From contig NW_008705570.1 of assembly GCF_000186865.1 (NCBI RefSeq), positions 777,044 through 841,043 of the forward strand: a DNA stretch of 64,000 bases, read 5' to 3'. Below the pieces are notes generated by a model. The model was not told where the DNA came from. It was given only the letters and a program-made list of their open reading frames with translations, and ran no database searches. This document shows, piece after piece, positions 55,869-64,000 of the stretch. Made by a program: the position numbers and the translations under genes. The DNA is from Aureococcus anophagefferens. Lineage: Eukaryota > Sar > Pelagophyceae > Pelagomonadales > Pelagomonadaceae. How positions within the stretch are numbered: the stretch's first letter is position 1; each line of letters starts with the position of its first letter.

Positions 55869-56434
55869 ACGCTGCTGCTGCTGCTGCTGCTGCTGAAGGT
55901 GATGGAGGTGATTGTGGTCCACCTGTGGCCCACCGCCGGCGACCTGGACCACGCCCTGGGCGACTTCTAGGTTTTTTTCGTAATTCGAGGGCCTGGGTTT
56001 CAATCCCAGGTCTCTCTTAGTCTGAAACCCAGGTCTGATGCTCGATGCCCAGGTCTCTAGTCTCTGGGTCTCTGATGCCTGACCTTCACTACGCCATGGG
56101 CGACGAGAAGCTCCAACAGATGCGTCGCGTTACTCTGACGGACGACCCCGTGTAACACTGTTATCCCACTCTGTTCCTCTGAGATTGCGCAGCTCAAACT
56201 CGGGTCCGCACCGCGCGCTAGAAGCAATTTAATGATGTCCTCATGCCCTTTCGTCCAGCCGTAATCCGGCGGACCCGTACCCGTCAACACAAACAGTAGC
56301 ATCGTCATGCCCGAGGTCATGCCCGGGACGAGAAATCGGTCATTGACGTCGTCGCCGGTCGCGAGGGCGACTTCTACGCCTCGTAAATCCCCGTCCCTCA
56401 AAGCATTCGCGAGCGCCGGCGAGGACAGGACCAT
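54837..56434 (-). CDS. Ankyrin-repeat protein interrupted by a 765-bp element
   Basis: Exon 1 is 56434-56084 and exon 2 is 55301-54837, 271 residues if the intron 55302-56083 is used. This intron has a strong donor (AAG|GTCAGG) and acceptor (CTCAG|AATTC), phase 0. It replaces a short ankyrin stretch with V-V-K. Ankyrin-type repeats are visible on both sides (GHEDIIKLLLARGADP; GRTPLMMAV, GAIRGLLRVGANI). Without the insertion the sequence would read VAHGAQVDAQNSGGRTPLMM, a normal ankyrin junction. The C-terminus ends in a helical F-box-like tail. It is a protein-interaction scaffold of unknown partner. If the element is not spliced, the gene is broken. The stop is 7 bp from that of the receptor. 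Confidence 0.65.
55327..56091 (-). mobile_element. 765-bp inverted-repeat element in the ankyrin gene
   Basis: Terminal sequence TAGTGAAG (plus-strand 55327-55334) pairs with CTTCACTA (56084-56091), and the match continues imperfectly inward. It is flanked by the 8-bp duplication CGCCATGG at 55319-55326 and 56092-56099. It contains many CCCAGGTCT-type short repeats near both ends and a microsatellite block in the centre. No transposase is encoded. It resembles a non-autonomous DNA transposon. Confidence 0.85.
55790..55895. repeat. Compound microsatellite (CG)n(CGG)n(CGA)n(GCT)n
   Basis: A run of CG dinucleotides to about 55807, CGG triplets to 55855, CGA triplets to 55870 and GCT triplets to about 55895. 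It lies inside the 765-bp element. The open frames it creates (poly-Gly, poly-Arg) are artefacts. Confidence 0.95.
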
Positions 56435-56718
56435 CTCCGGACGATTACACGTCGCTCCGCGGCGCGTCCTCCGGGTACGTGAAGAGCCAGGCCCCGCGCC
56501 GGTACCGGGCCGGAGCGAGAGCCCGACGACGGCGCCGAGGAGGACGCCGCGCACGAGGCCGAGCACGACGGGTCGCGCCGGCTCCGTTGTGGCGGATCGG
56601 CGAGCGGTGCATCGAGCAGTGCATCGACTCTCCTGTGCGCCAAGGGCGCGCCAAGGGCGTCGTCGCGCCGCTCATCGTGTGCGCGCGCCGCCGCGAAGCG
56701 CTGCAGCCCCAAGCAGAC

Positions 56719-57630
56719 ATGTTCAGCCGCCAGCTCTTGAACGGCGAGCACGAGGAGGACCTTGGCATCGGGAAGCAGGAGGCGCTGAGCATGTTCGACG
56801 TCATGGACCGCGACGCGCCGCCGCCGCCGAAGGTCGAGGCGCACGAGGCCGCGGAGGTGTCGTCGGCGCAGCGCGACCTGCAAAAGCTGCTGGGAACGCT
56901 CGGAGCGACCGCGCGGGGTCGCCTGGTCGCCGACGACTACGCGCCGGCGCCGGCGGAGAAGCTCGTGTTCTTCATCCGCCACGGCGAGGGCCGCCACAAC
57001 GTCGCGCAGCGCGACTGGCGCGCCGCGAAGAAGGCCGGCGAGCCCTACACGGTGGACAACGACCCGGACTTTGGCTACGTCGACGCGGAGCTCACGGAGG
57101 TGGGTCGGAAGCAGGCGGAAGCGCTCCGGCCGCGCTTCGCGCGGCTCGAGGAGCCCCTGGACTTGATCGTCACGTCGCCCATGCGCCGGGCGACGCAGAC
57201 GGCCTTGTACGCGCTGGACCACATCTGGATCGCGAAGATCCCCGTCGTGGCGCACGAGGACTGCCACGAGACCGGCGGCAGGCACACGTGCGACAAGCGG
57301 CTCTCGAGGACGGCGCTGGAGAAGTACTTCCCGCCCTACGACAACCTCGAGGGCGAGCCCTACAAGAGCCGCGTCGACTACGCGCAGCTCGAGAGCGAGG
57401 AGGACCCGCTCTGGCACCCGGAGAAGCGCGAGGGCAAGCGCGCGATCTGCAAGCGCGCCGCGCGCTTCGTGGCCTGGCTCGGGCAGCGGCCGGAGACGCG
57501 CGTCGCCGTCGCCGCCCACTCGGGCTTCCTCCTCGCCCTCTTCAACGCGGTGCTGGACCTGCCGGACGACGCGCGGGGCTGGTTCGGCACGGGCGAGTGC
57601 CGCGCGGTCGCGCTCACCTTCGCGACGTAA
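56719..57630 (+). CDS. Histidine-phosphatase-superfamily protein (phosphoglycerate-mutase-like)
   Basis: A 303-residue frame from ATG 56719. The catalytic start FFIRHGEGRHN holds the RHG phospho-accepting motif near residue 90. SPMRRATQTALYAL provides the second Arg, and AVAAHSGFLLALF the second catalytic His. Plant and fungal proteins of this branch are broad-specificity phosphatases rather than true mutases. There is no targeting signal. Its stop codon directly abuts that of the P-loop kinase-like gene (57630/57631). Confidence 0.85.
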   Translation: MFSRQLLNGEHEEDLGIGKQEALSMFDVMDRDAPPPPKVEAHEAAEVSSAQRDLQKLLGTLGATARGRLVADDYAPAPAEKLVFFIRHGEGRHNVAQRDWRAAKKAGEPYTVDNDPDFGYVDAELTEVGRKQAEALRPRFARLEEPLDLIVTSPMRRATQTALYALDHIWIAKIPVVAHEDCHETGGRHTCDKRLSRTALEKYFPPYDNLEGEPYKSRVDYAQLESEEDPLWHPEKREGKRAICKRAARFVAWLGQRPETRVAVAAHSGFLLALFNAVLDLPDDARGWFGTGECRAVALTFAT

Positions 57631-59895
57631 TTACTGCTGGGCGCAGCGGCCCGCGGGGGCGTCCTTCATCGCCTCGGCCTCGCGGCGCCGCAGTCCCGCG
57701 ACCTCGGCCTCGAGGTCGGCGATCTTCGCGTCGCGCGCGGCGACGGCCGTCTGGAGCTCGGCCACGCGGCCCTTCAAGCGCTCGGCCTCGGCGACGGACG
57801 CGACGTAGTTCTGGGGCGGCTTCTCCTCGCGGGACCCGTCGAGGACGAGGGCCGTCGACGTGCGGCTGCCGTTGGCGTAGACGTCCATGGCGACGCTGCC
57901 CTTCACTTTCGGCGTGCCGCGGCGCTCCGCGTCCTCCGTCTTCCGCCGGAGGTCCGGCGACGGCGGCGGCTCGGGGCAGGCGACGCGGTGGAGGGGCGAC
58001 CTGTCGGCGCCCGTGGACGACGCGAAGGGGTTGTTGAAGACGGGCCGGGGCCGCGCGGGCCGGCGGTCGCCTGGCGACGTCCGCGGGCTCCCCGGCGAGC
58101 CCGGCGGCGTGCGGCCCGCCGCGCGCGGCGACGGCGGCACGGACGGCGCGGGGATGCCGTAGGTGCCGCCGAACATGTGGGCGACGACCTTCCAGGAGCC
58201 CGTCGTGTCCACGGACTCGAAGGCCTCCAAAATCGGCGCGTCGCCGTCGTTGTCGATGCGCGCGACGAAGTCGACCTTGGGCGGCAAGAGGGTGATTCAA
58301 CGTCGCTTCAACGTGAGTTTTCCGCGCGCGCGCGTTCCGGAAAAAGCATCCACGCTTCGAGGCCGTTCCGAGAGACGATCGCTCGTCCAAAAATCAGCCG
58401 AAACGAGTGGAAACCGGCCGAGATAGGAGCCTTTGAAGTTGGGAATTTCGCACTCTTTTGCTGCCCTGAAGTCGACCTTGGGCGTCAGCGCCCGCAGCAC
58501 GTGGGGCGGCGCGGCGATGGAGTCGGCGAGGGACTGCTCGGGCACGTGCCGCTCGCCGACGCGCGCCGCGCGCGTCTTGACGCGCGCGCGGACCGTCGCC
58601 TCCTTCGCGTGGACGTAGAAGAGCGCGATCTTGTACGTCGGGTGCTTCGCGCGGAGCTCGTCGAACTCGCGCTCGTACCAGCCGTGGTCCCGCAGGGACC
58701 CGTCGACCCAGACGTGGAGGCGGTGGCGCATGGCCAGCTCCTGGGCGAGCTCCGCGAGGAGGCCGCTCTCCTTGTGGCACCGGGTCCCCGCGGACGCGGC
58801 GTCGCGGCGCACGTGGCCGGCCCACTCGGGCATCATCTGCTTGAAGCGGTCCGGGTCGATGTGGACGATGGACCGCAACGGTAAGATGTCGAGCGTCGAC
58901 ATCCAGTTCATGACCCAGCCCTTGCCCGCGCCCATCGCGCCGCACGTGAAGACGAGCCACGGGTGCTGGTTCGGCGCCGCGCACTCGCCGTGCTTCGGCG
59001 AGCTGCTCGCCGACTTGGGCGACGACCGGTCGATCTTCGGCGCGCAGCGCGCATTGAGGTCGAGGCCCGCGGGCAGGCCCACCGCGTGCGCGGCCGCGTC
59101 CTGCCAGAGCTGCCGCGCGTGGCCGTAGTTGCCGTGGTAGTCCGCGTCGAGCCGCGCGCGGATGTCCACGAGCTCGCCGACGAAGCCCGCGTCGAGGGGC
59201 GCGGCGTAGTTCTCCGTCGTCGACCGGTTGTAGTCGTAGCCCCGGGGCACGGCCCACGTCGTCGGCTCCGTGAACGTGTAGTGCGAGACGATGCGCCGGA
59301 GGAAGTGGTGGCGCCGGATGCCCGCCATGAACATGTCGACGTTGACGCGCGCGTCGCCGTCGGCGCCGCGCCGCAGGCCCTTCTGGGCGTCGGCGAAGCT
59401 CCGGCGCCGCCGCGGCGAGTCCGGCCCCGCGGATCCGCCGCTCGGTGGCGTCTTCGGGCTCGTAGGCGGCGACAGCATCCCGAGGGACGACGACGACGCC
59501 GCGCGCGGCAGCGCGCTGTCGTCGACGGAGACGAGGGACCGCGCGCCCGTCGCCAGCGCCAGGTCCTCGCCGAGCTGCGTGAAGAGGTTGTTGACCTCGT
59601 GGTCCGTCATGCCCAGCCCCAGGTCGCCGAGCAGCCCCCGGAACGTCGCCAGGTCCATCTGGCCCCCGGGCGCCGCGGCGAAGGCGTCGAAGACCATCTT
59701 CAGGTCGCTCGGCTCGACGACGCCCTTCGTGAACCGGCCTACGGAACGGACACATGGAACGCTTCGCCAGCGCGGGGCAGACGCCGCGCGCGGACTGTGC
59801 ATGCGCATGGATTTGCGCCGCGTCATGGCCGTCTTCGCCATGGGCTCCAGCGGCCGGGGCCGCGGCCGCACGCGCTCCGCCGCGGGCCGCTCCAT
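57631..59895 (-). CDS. P-loop zeta-toxin-like kinase-domain protein with EF-hand-like N-terminus
   Basis: Exons are 59895-58477 and 58275-57631, 687 residues; the intron is an introner. After a basic leader, residues about 60-110 form an EF-hand-like helical pair without strict Ca ligands. A P-loop (GAMGAGKG) starts an ATP-binding domain of the zeta-toxin type at about 300-470, with a following DPDRF segment. The C-terminal part is a Ser/Pro-rich linker and a coiled coil. Many eukaryotic and algal proteins with this fold are kinases of unknown substrate and are not known to act as toxins. No antitoxin partner is seen. It is head-to-head with the next phosphatase gene (218 bp). Confidence 0.8.
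58276..58468 (-). mobile_element. Introner element, family A, copy 5 (193 bp)
   Basis: In the gene's sense it starts CAGGGCAGCAAAAGAGTG and ends GCCGCCCAAG, so the usual CCCAG end is CCCAAG. The duplication GTCGACTT is at 58476-58469 and 58275-58268. A longer match (GAAGTCGACCTTGGGCG on the plus strand) extends beyond it on both sides. The intron 58276-58476 is GT-AG, phase 0. Confidence 0.9.
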
Positions 59896-60113
59896 CGGTC
59901 CCGTTCCTCGACGAGGTGTCTCTCCGCCGACGATGATGGTGCGGGCAAAGCTCAAAGCTGGACTTCTATATGGGAAACTCCGACCTGAGCTTGTAACCTC
60001 CGCGCCAGCGGCAGCGGCAGCGTCGTCGACAAGACCACCACCGCCGCGGACGCCGGCGCGTGCCGTCGCGACCCGGTCGCGGAGCACCGGGAGCTCTCGA
60101 CGCCGAGCGCACG

Positions 60114-61118
60114 ATGATCCGGGCCATGCGGCAGACGCTCATGGGCCGCCCGTCGCCCCGGGAGCACGCGCCCGGCGGCGCGCACATGGAGCACCAGAAC
60201 GGCGGCCTCGGCAAGGTCCAGCCGGCGGCCCCCATCGCCGAAAGCCCGCCGCCGGCCCCCGCGCGGCGCCAGCCGCGGCGGCCGCGGCGCATCATCCTCG
60301 TGAGACATGGCCAGTCCGCGGGCAACGTCGACGAGACGGTCTACACGCACACGCCCGACTGGAAGGTGTCGCTCACGGACAAGGGCCGCGACCAGGCCCA
60401 GGCCGCCGGCCGGTCCTTCAAAAAAATCTTGGACGGCGACGCCGCGGCGGGGCCCGTCTTCATCTACTCGTCGCCCTACGCGCGGTGCCAGGAGACGGTC
60501 GAGCATCTCATCACCGCCGCGGGCGTCCCCGAGTCGCGCATCGTCGGGCGGCGCCAGGAGCCGCGCATCCGCGAGCAGGACTTTGGCAACTTCCAGGACC
60601 CGCAGAAGATGCGCGAGTGCAAGGTCAGCCGCAACGAGTTCGGCCGCTTCTTCTACCGGTTCCCGAACGGCGAGAGCGGCGCGGACGTCTACGACCGCGT
60701 GTCCACGTGGCTCGAGACACTCTACCGCGAGATGGAGTTCGGCCTGATCACGCCGGACACGACGCTGCTGTTGGTGACCCACGGGTTGACCGCGCGGCTG
60801 ATTCTCATGCGGTGGTACCACTGGTCCGTCGAGGCCTTCGAGGAGACGTACAACCCGGGCAACGCGCAGCTCATGGTCATGGAGCGCCACACGGACGCCG
60901 AGGGGGGGTTGTACTACGTGCTCGCGCCCGAGGCCATCGCCGCGATCCGCCTGCCGGAGGAGGCCCAGGCCCAGGAGGAGATCGAGCGCAAGCGCCAGCT
61001 CCTCATCACGAAGAACATGAGCGCGCGCGACATCAAGAACGACTCCGCGCCGCCGACGCCCGCGGCGACGAAGAAGGCCATGTCCAAGGAGGACTCCGTC
61101 GAGGTCCTCGAGTGCTGA
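60114..61118 (+). CDS. Histidine-phosphatase-superfamily protein (second copy in region)
   Basis: A 334-residue frame from ATG 60114. A Pro/Arg-rich leader of about 55 residues precedes RIILVRHGQSAGNVDE, which holds the RHG motif. FIYSSPYARCQETVEHL provides the second Arg and LLLVTHGLTARLILM the second catalytic His. REQDFGNFQDP is typical of the broad-range phosphatase/2,3-bisphosphoglycerate-type branch. A charged helical tail follows. It is only distantly similar to the phosphatase at 56719-57630. Confidence 0.85.
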   Translation: MIRAMRQTLMGRPSPREHAPGGAHMEHQNGGLGKVQPAAPIAESPPPAPARRQPRRPRRIILVRHGQSAGNVDETVYTHTPDWKVSLTDKGRDQAQAAGRSFKKILDGDAAAGPVFIYSSPYARCQETVEHLITAAGVPESRIVGRRQEPRIREQDFGNFQDPQKMRECKVSRNEFGRFFYRFPNGESGADVYDRVSTWLETLYREMEFGLITPDTTLLLVTHGLTARLILMRWYHWSVEAFEETYNPGNAQLMVMERHTDAEGGLYYVLAPEAIAAIRLPEEAQAQEEIERKRQLLITKNMSARDIKNDSAPPTPAATKKAMSKEDSVEVLEC

Positions 61119-61202
61119 GGGCGCGCCGACGCCGCCGGGGAATTAAACATCGCGATTCTTGAAGTCGTCGCCGCCTTTGGGGCTGCTATCATCGAGAGCG
61201 TT

Positions 61203-62777
61203 ATGGAGGGCGTCCCGCGGCGCAGCGGCCTCGAGCTCTACGTGGATCTCTGCCTCGGCTTCATGCTCCGGCACCCGCGGGAGCTTGCCGCGGCGCTCGC
61301 CGCCGTCGTCGTCGTCGTCGCCTGGACGCGCCGGACGGCGGGCGAGGCGGCGCCCGTCGCTGCAACGCCGGCGGAGGACGCCGCCCCGCGCGTCGCGGCG
61401 CCGGCGGAGGAGCTCCCGCCCGCGCCGGAGGACGCGGCGTCGGGCCAGGCGCCCCGGAAGAAGAGGCGCCGAGCCAAGCGGTCGTCGTCCGCGGACGAGC
61501 TTCCGGCGGAGGCGGCCGCGCCGCCGCCGGCCGCGCCGGCGCCGGCCTCGCCGCCGCCGGCCGAAGCGCCGCCGGCCGCGGCGCCGGCCTTCGCCGCGCC
61601 GCCGTCGCCCGAGGGCGGCTGGATGCACCCCGTGGCCCGGCGCGTCACGCGCAAGCAGGTCCAGTCGCTCATCGAGCAGGCGCGGCGCGAGCAGGCGACG
61701 CTCATCGAGGAGCAGAAGAAGCAGATCGCGACGCTCGCGCGCGCGTCGTCCGCCGACGAGTGCGAGCCCGCGGAGGCGCGCGACGTCGCGGCCCTCGAGA
61801 AGCTGAAGACGCACAACGACCTGCTCAAGAGCCAGCTCAAACGCGCGGGCGTGACGGCGATCGACGAGGTCGTGAGCTTCGAGGAGGCCAAGGTGAAGCT
61901 GCGCGCGGCGGCGGCGCGGCTGCTGGGCGGCGACGGGTCCCTAGAGGACGAGCGCGAGATGGAGCGCTGGGACGCGTTCCTGCGCGTGCACCCGGAGAAG
62001 GCGGCCGAGGAGGCGCGCGCCGCGGCCGCGTGGCGGCGCGACCACGCCCCGGCGAACGCGGCGGCGCTGCGCGTCGTGCGCGGCTTCGTGCCGCCGGCCA
62101 TGACCTCGACGGGCGCGTCGCTCGCGCAGCTCGAGGGCCGGCTGCCCAAGGCCGCGGCGAAGCGCGTCTTCGCCAACCCCGCGCTCTGGCTCACGCGCGC
62201 GTCCAAGGGCGCCATCGCCAAGGTCCACATCGCGGACCTGCGGAGCCGCTACCACGTCCAGAGCCTGTCGCTCCTGGAGCTGCGGGCGGTCTACGCGGCG
62301 CTGCCGGAGGCCTTCGACGACGCAGAAAAGGCGTCCTGGCGCGCGGACCTCGAGCGGAAGCTCGAGCGCATGGCCAAGGAGACCCTGCCGCCGGCGAAGC
62401 GCGCGCCGGCGGTCTACGGCGCCGCGGGCGCCTGGGCCGACGGCTTCGAAATTGGCGGCGCGGGTCCCGCCGAGGACCTCGACGACGCGCTCCTGCCGTT
62501 CGGCGCCGACGACGACGCGCTCCCGGAGCCGCCGGCGAAGGAGGCCGCCGTCGCCGCGCCGCGGCCCGCGCCCCCGCCGCGCGCCGCGCCGCCGCCGCGC
62601 CGCCAGAAGCCGGACGTCTTCGCGGCGATCCGCGCGAAGCGCGGCGACGAGAACAAGGGCAAGGCGTCGCTCCTCGCGGCCATCGAGCGCAAGTCGGCAT
62701 CGGCGGACTTCACGTCGCCGCGCCGCGCCATGGCCAACCTCCTCCAGAACGCGCTCGCGAAGCGGCGCGTGGACTAG
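61203..62777 (+). CDS. Unknown membrane-anchored coiled-coil protein
   Basis: A 524-residue frame from ATG 61203. One hydrophobic helix near residues 28-42 (ELAAALAAVVVVVAW) is followed by a Pro/Ala-rich linker with a basic KKRRRAKR cluster and a coiled coil (about 145-215). A mixed helical domain lies at about 230-410. A Pro-rich stretch leads to a C-terminal segment DVFAAIRAKRGDENKGKASLLAAIERKS that faintly resembles actin-binding WH2 motifs. I do not recognise the family. Adjacent genes give no functional hint. Confidence 0.65.
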   Translation: MEGVPRRSGLELYVDLCLGFMLRHPRELAAALAAVVVVVAWTRRTAGEAAPVAATPAEDAAPRVAAPAEELPPAPEDAASGQAPRKKRRRAKRSSSADELPAEAAAPPPAAPAPASPPPAEAPPAAAPAFAAPPSPEGGWMHPVARRVTRKQVQSLIEQARREQATLIEEQKKQIATLARASSADECEPAEARDVAALEKLKTHNDLLKSQLKRAGVTAIDEVVSFEEAKVKLRAAAARLLGGDGSLEDEREMERWDAFLRVHPEKAAEEARAAAAWRRDHAPANAAALRVVRGFVPPAMTSTGASLAQLEGRLPKAAAKRVFANPALWLTRASKGAIAKVHIADLRSRYHVQSLSLLELRAVYAALPEAFDDAEKASWRADLERKLERMAKETLPPAKRAPAVYGAAGAWADGFEIGGAGPAEDLDDALLPFGADDDALPEPPAKEAAVAAPRPAPPPRAAPPPRRQKPDVFAAIRAKRGDENKGKASLLAAIERKSASADFTSPRRAMANLLQNALAKRRVD

Positions 62778-62868
62778 GCGTGAATTTGCACTGCAACTTT
62801 AGTTCAAACAGACACCTTGAAGCGCGGCAAAACCGTGCTGAGAGCATGTCTCCGATGTTTTAAACATT

Positions 62869-64000
62869 ATGGCCTACAACCACAGCCATCATATCGAGCT
62901 GCAACTTGAAAACGACGGCGATGACTTCGTCCACCTAGAGTTTCAATTTGCCCACGCCTTCCCAGCGACCTATGAACGAGACGATCCGGCGGCATCGTGC
63001 TGCTACTTGGACTCGCGCGTCATAGAAAACCTGGGTCTCTATCCAGGAGATCAAAAGACGATTCGGCTCTATCGGCGCTCGGAGATTCTCGTGCACCATA
63101 GCGTCCTCGGACGCAGCGAAGCCGACGCCGCTCTGCTAGCGCTTGGGTCCGCGCCAAAGACGCGAGGTTATCGGCTGAACAAATTGGTCCTCGGCAAGGA
63201 GAATTGCTTTGGTCATAATGGCCACTGGACAGTGTCCCGGCAAGTAGCAGCTTGGGAGCGCACCGTCGACAAGCAGCGCGTCGGGTGCGACGGCGTGGAG
63301 AACAATAAATTCGTGCTCTGGCCGGCGCGCGACGGCGTCGTCGGCCAGCGCGCCACGGTGCGCGTCGGCCAGGTCGAGCTGGTGCGTGGGGCGCCGCTCT
63401 GCGACGACGCGAAGTGGCGCCTGCCGGAGGGCTGCTGCGGCGGCGATTTGGCCGTCGTCCGGGACCGGCTGCTCGTGGTCCCGCCGCGGGCGCTCTCCGG
63501 CGACCTCGTCGACGCGACGGCCGCCGCGGACGCGTTGGACGCCGCGCTGGGCTGGCGGCCGGCGCCCCACGAGCGCTACCGCGTCGTCGCCTGGCGCGCG
63601 TCGGATTCGTGGCGGTACAACGCGAAACGGCAGATCTGGAGCGGAGGGTACTATCGGGACGACGAGCTCGCGGCGCACAACGCGTCGCCCTGCGTGGCGC
63701 CGCGCGCTGGCGACGGCTTCGCCTTTGCCGCGCTCGTCGACGCGCGCCGGCGCGCCGGAGCCCTCAAGTGGGAACTCGCGAGCGCGGACGAGACGTCCGT
63801 CTTCAAGGTCCTCGTCGTCGACGTCTCGGCCCGCGCGGTCCTCGAGGCCATCGACGTCGTGGCCCTCCGGCGCAAGACGAACGCGAAGCTCGCGGCGCGC
63901 GCCAAGAAGGCGCGCAACGCGGCCGCCGACAAGGCGATCACGCGCGAGACCTGCGAGAACGTCTCCGAGAAGACGGCGCGGCGGGACTTCCGGCAGGCGC
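62869..64000 (+). CDS. Unknown protein, partial at the right edge
   Basis: The frame opens at ATG 62869 and stays open to the end of the window (377 codons seen). The first ~125 codons are markedly lower in GC than the rest. No family is recognised. The N-terminal part looks beta-rich (HIELQLENDGDDFVHLEF). The C-terminal visible part is Arg/Ala/Lys-rich and helical, ending in a basic segment. It has no signal peptide or membrane helix. The composition step could mark an undetected intron or a domain of different age. Confidence 0.6.
   Translation, partial: MAYNHSHHIELQLENDGDDFVHLEFQFAHAFPATYERDDPAASCCYLDSRVIENLGLYPGDQKTIRLYRRSEILVHHSVLGRSEADAALLALGSAPKTRGYRLNKLVLGKENCFGHNGHWTVSRQVAAWERTVDKQRVGCDGVENNKFVLWPARDGVVGQRATVRVGQVELVRGAPLCDDAKWRLPEGCCGGDLAVVRDRLLVVPPRALSGDLVDATAAADALDAALGWRPAPHERYRVVAWRASDSWRYNAKRQIWSGGYYRDDELAAHNASPCVAPRAGDGFAFAALVDARRRAGALKWELASADETSVFKVLVVDVSARAVLEAIDVVALRRKTNAKLAARAKKARNAAADKAITRETCENVSEKTARRDFRQA

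Noticed and set aside
55766..56020. Poly-Gly/poly-Ala and poly-Arg frames in the microsatellite
   Set aside because: They are direct translations of CGG/CGA/GCT repeats with no flanking coding character.
57631..59895. A toxin-antitoxin system based on the zeta-toxin-like fold
   Set aside because: No antitoxin-like gene is adjacent, the protein carries extra EF-hand-like and coiled-coil parts, and such folds occur in eukaryotic kinases of other roles.
1..64000. Bacterial origin, operons or CRISPR arrays
   Set aside because: Spliceosomal introns, eukaryotic-only families and absence of ribosome-binding sites argue against bacteria. The repeats seen are palindromic clusters and tandem units, without the regular repeat-spacer pattern of CRISPR.

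Overview
The window is gene-dense, very GC-rich nuclear DNA from a eukaryote, most likely a pelagophyte alga (Aureococcus or a close relative). This is inferred from: genes closely packed on both strands with spliceosomal introns and no bacterial ribosome-binding sites; eukaryotic families (NOB1, RRN3, Ataxin-2/Pbp1, SPC24-like, Derlin, BolA); a MYND-RING-Sel1 protein; giant cysteine-rich membrane receptors of a type common in stramenopiles; and short inverted-repeat introner elements of the kind described in Aureococcus. About 36 protein-coding genes are recognised. Many pairs are tail-to-tail with -4 to +9 bp between stop codons, or head-to-head with about 120-285 bp between start codons.

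Region by region. 1-14 kb: a methyltransferase-like 5' end, two unknown proteins, a MYND/RING/Sel1 protein, a 2,114-residue coiled-coil protein, a secreted nuclease-like protein, a beta-propeller gene broken into three frames, and a GH32-like secreted glycosidase. 14-22 kb: a ~2,000-residue FG-GAP/cysteine-rich receptor and a ten-helix transporter. 22-24 kb: palindromic GGTAATTACC clusters, a decayed transposase-like fragment and a Derlin. 24-30 kb: a PAN-like secreted protein, a La-motif/NOB1 fusion, an SPC24-like kinetochore protein, a Pro/Thr-rich surface protein and a PDZ-like/RS protein. 30-35 kb: a second giant receptor carrying two introners. 35-49 kb: Ataxin-2-like, BolA, a multidomain sugar-enzyme fusion, a glycosyltransferase, a membrane PARP, a GST-like protein, a Nudix protein and a fucosyltransferase-like protein. 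49-64 kb: RRN3, a third giant receptor with a substrate-binding-protein-like ectodomain, an ankyrin gene split by a 765-bp inverted-repeat element, two histidine phosphatases on either side of a P-loop kinase-like gene, and two unknown proteins.

The standout system is a set of seven introner elements in two families: A, five copies of 192-193 bp, and B, two copies of 203-204 bp. Each lies inside a coding exon, has terminal inverted repeats and is flanked by an 8-bp target duplication starting GT or GC. In all seven, taking the left duplication as the 5' splice site and the element's terminal AG as the 3' splice site restores the original reading frame exactly. Family B does this in both orientations. 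The two families share an internal core despite different ends. The 765-bp element in the ankyrin gene also has inverted ends and an 8-bp duplication, but must be spliced differently.

A second theme is a receptor-like family with three members in 64 kb. They share a cysteine-rich/multi-helix C-terminal half and carry different ectodomains: an FG-GAP propeller, an unassigned sensor-like domain and an OpuAC-like binding domain. Several apparent single-base frame breaks (near 11.9, 12.15, 15.77, 20.31 and 46.2 kb) could be assembly indels or real lesions.
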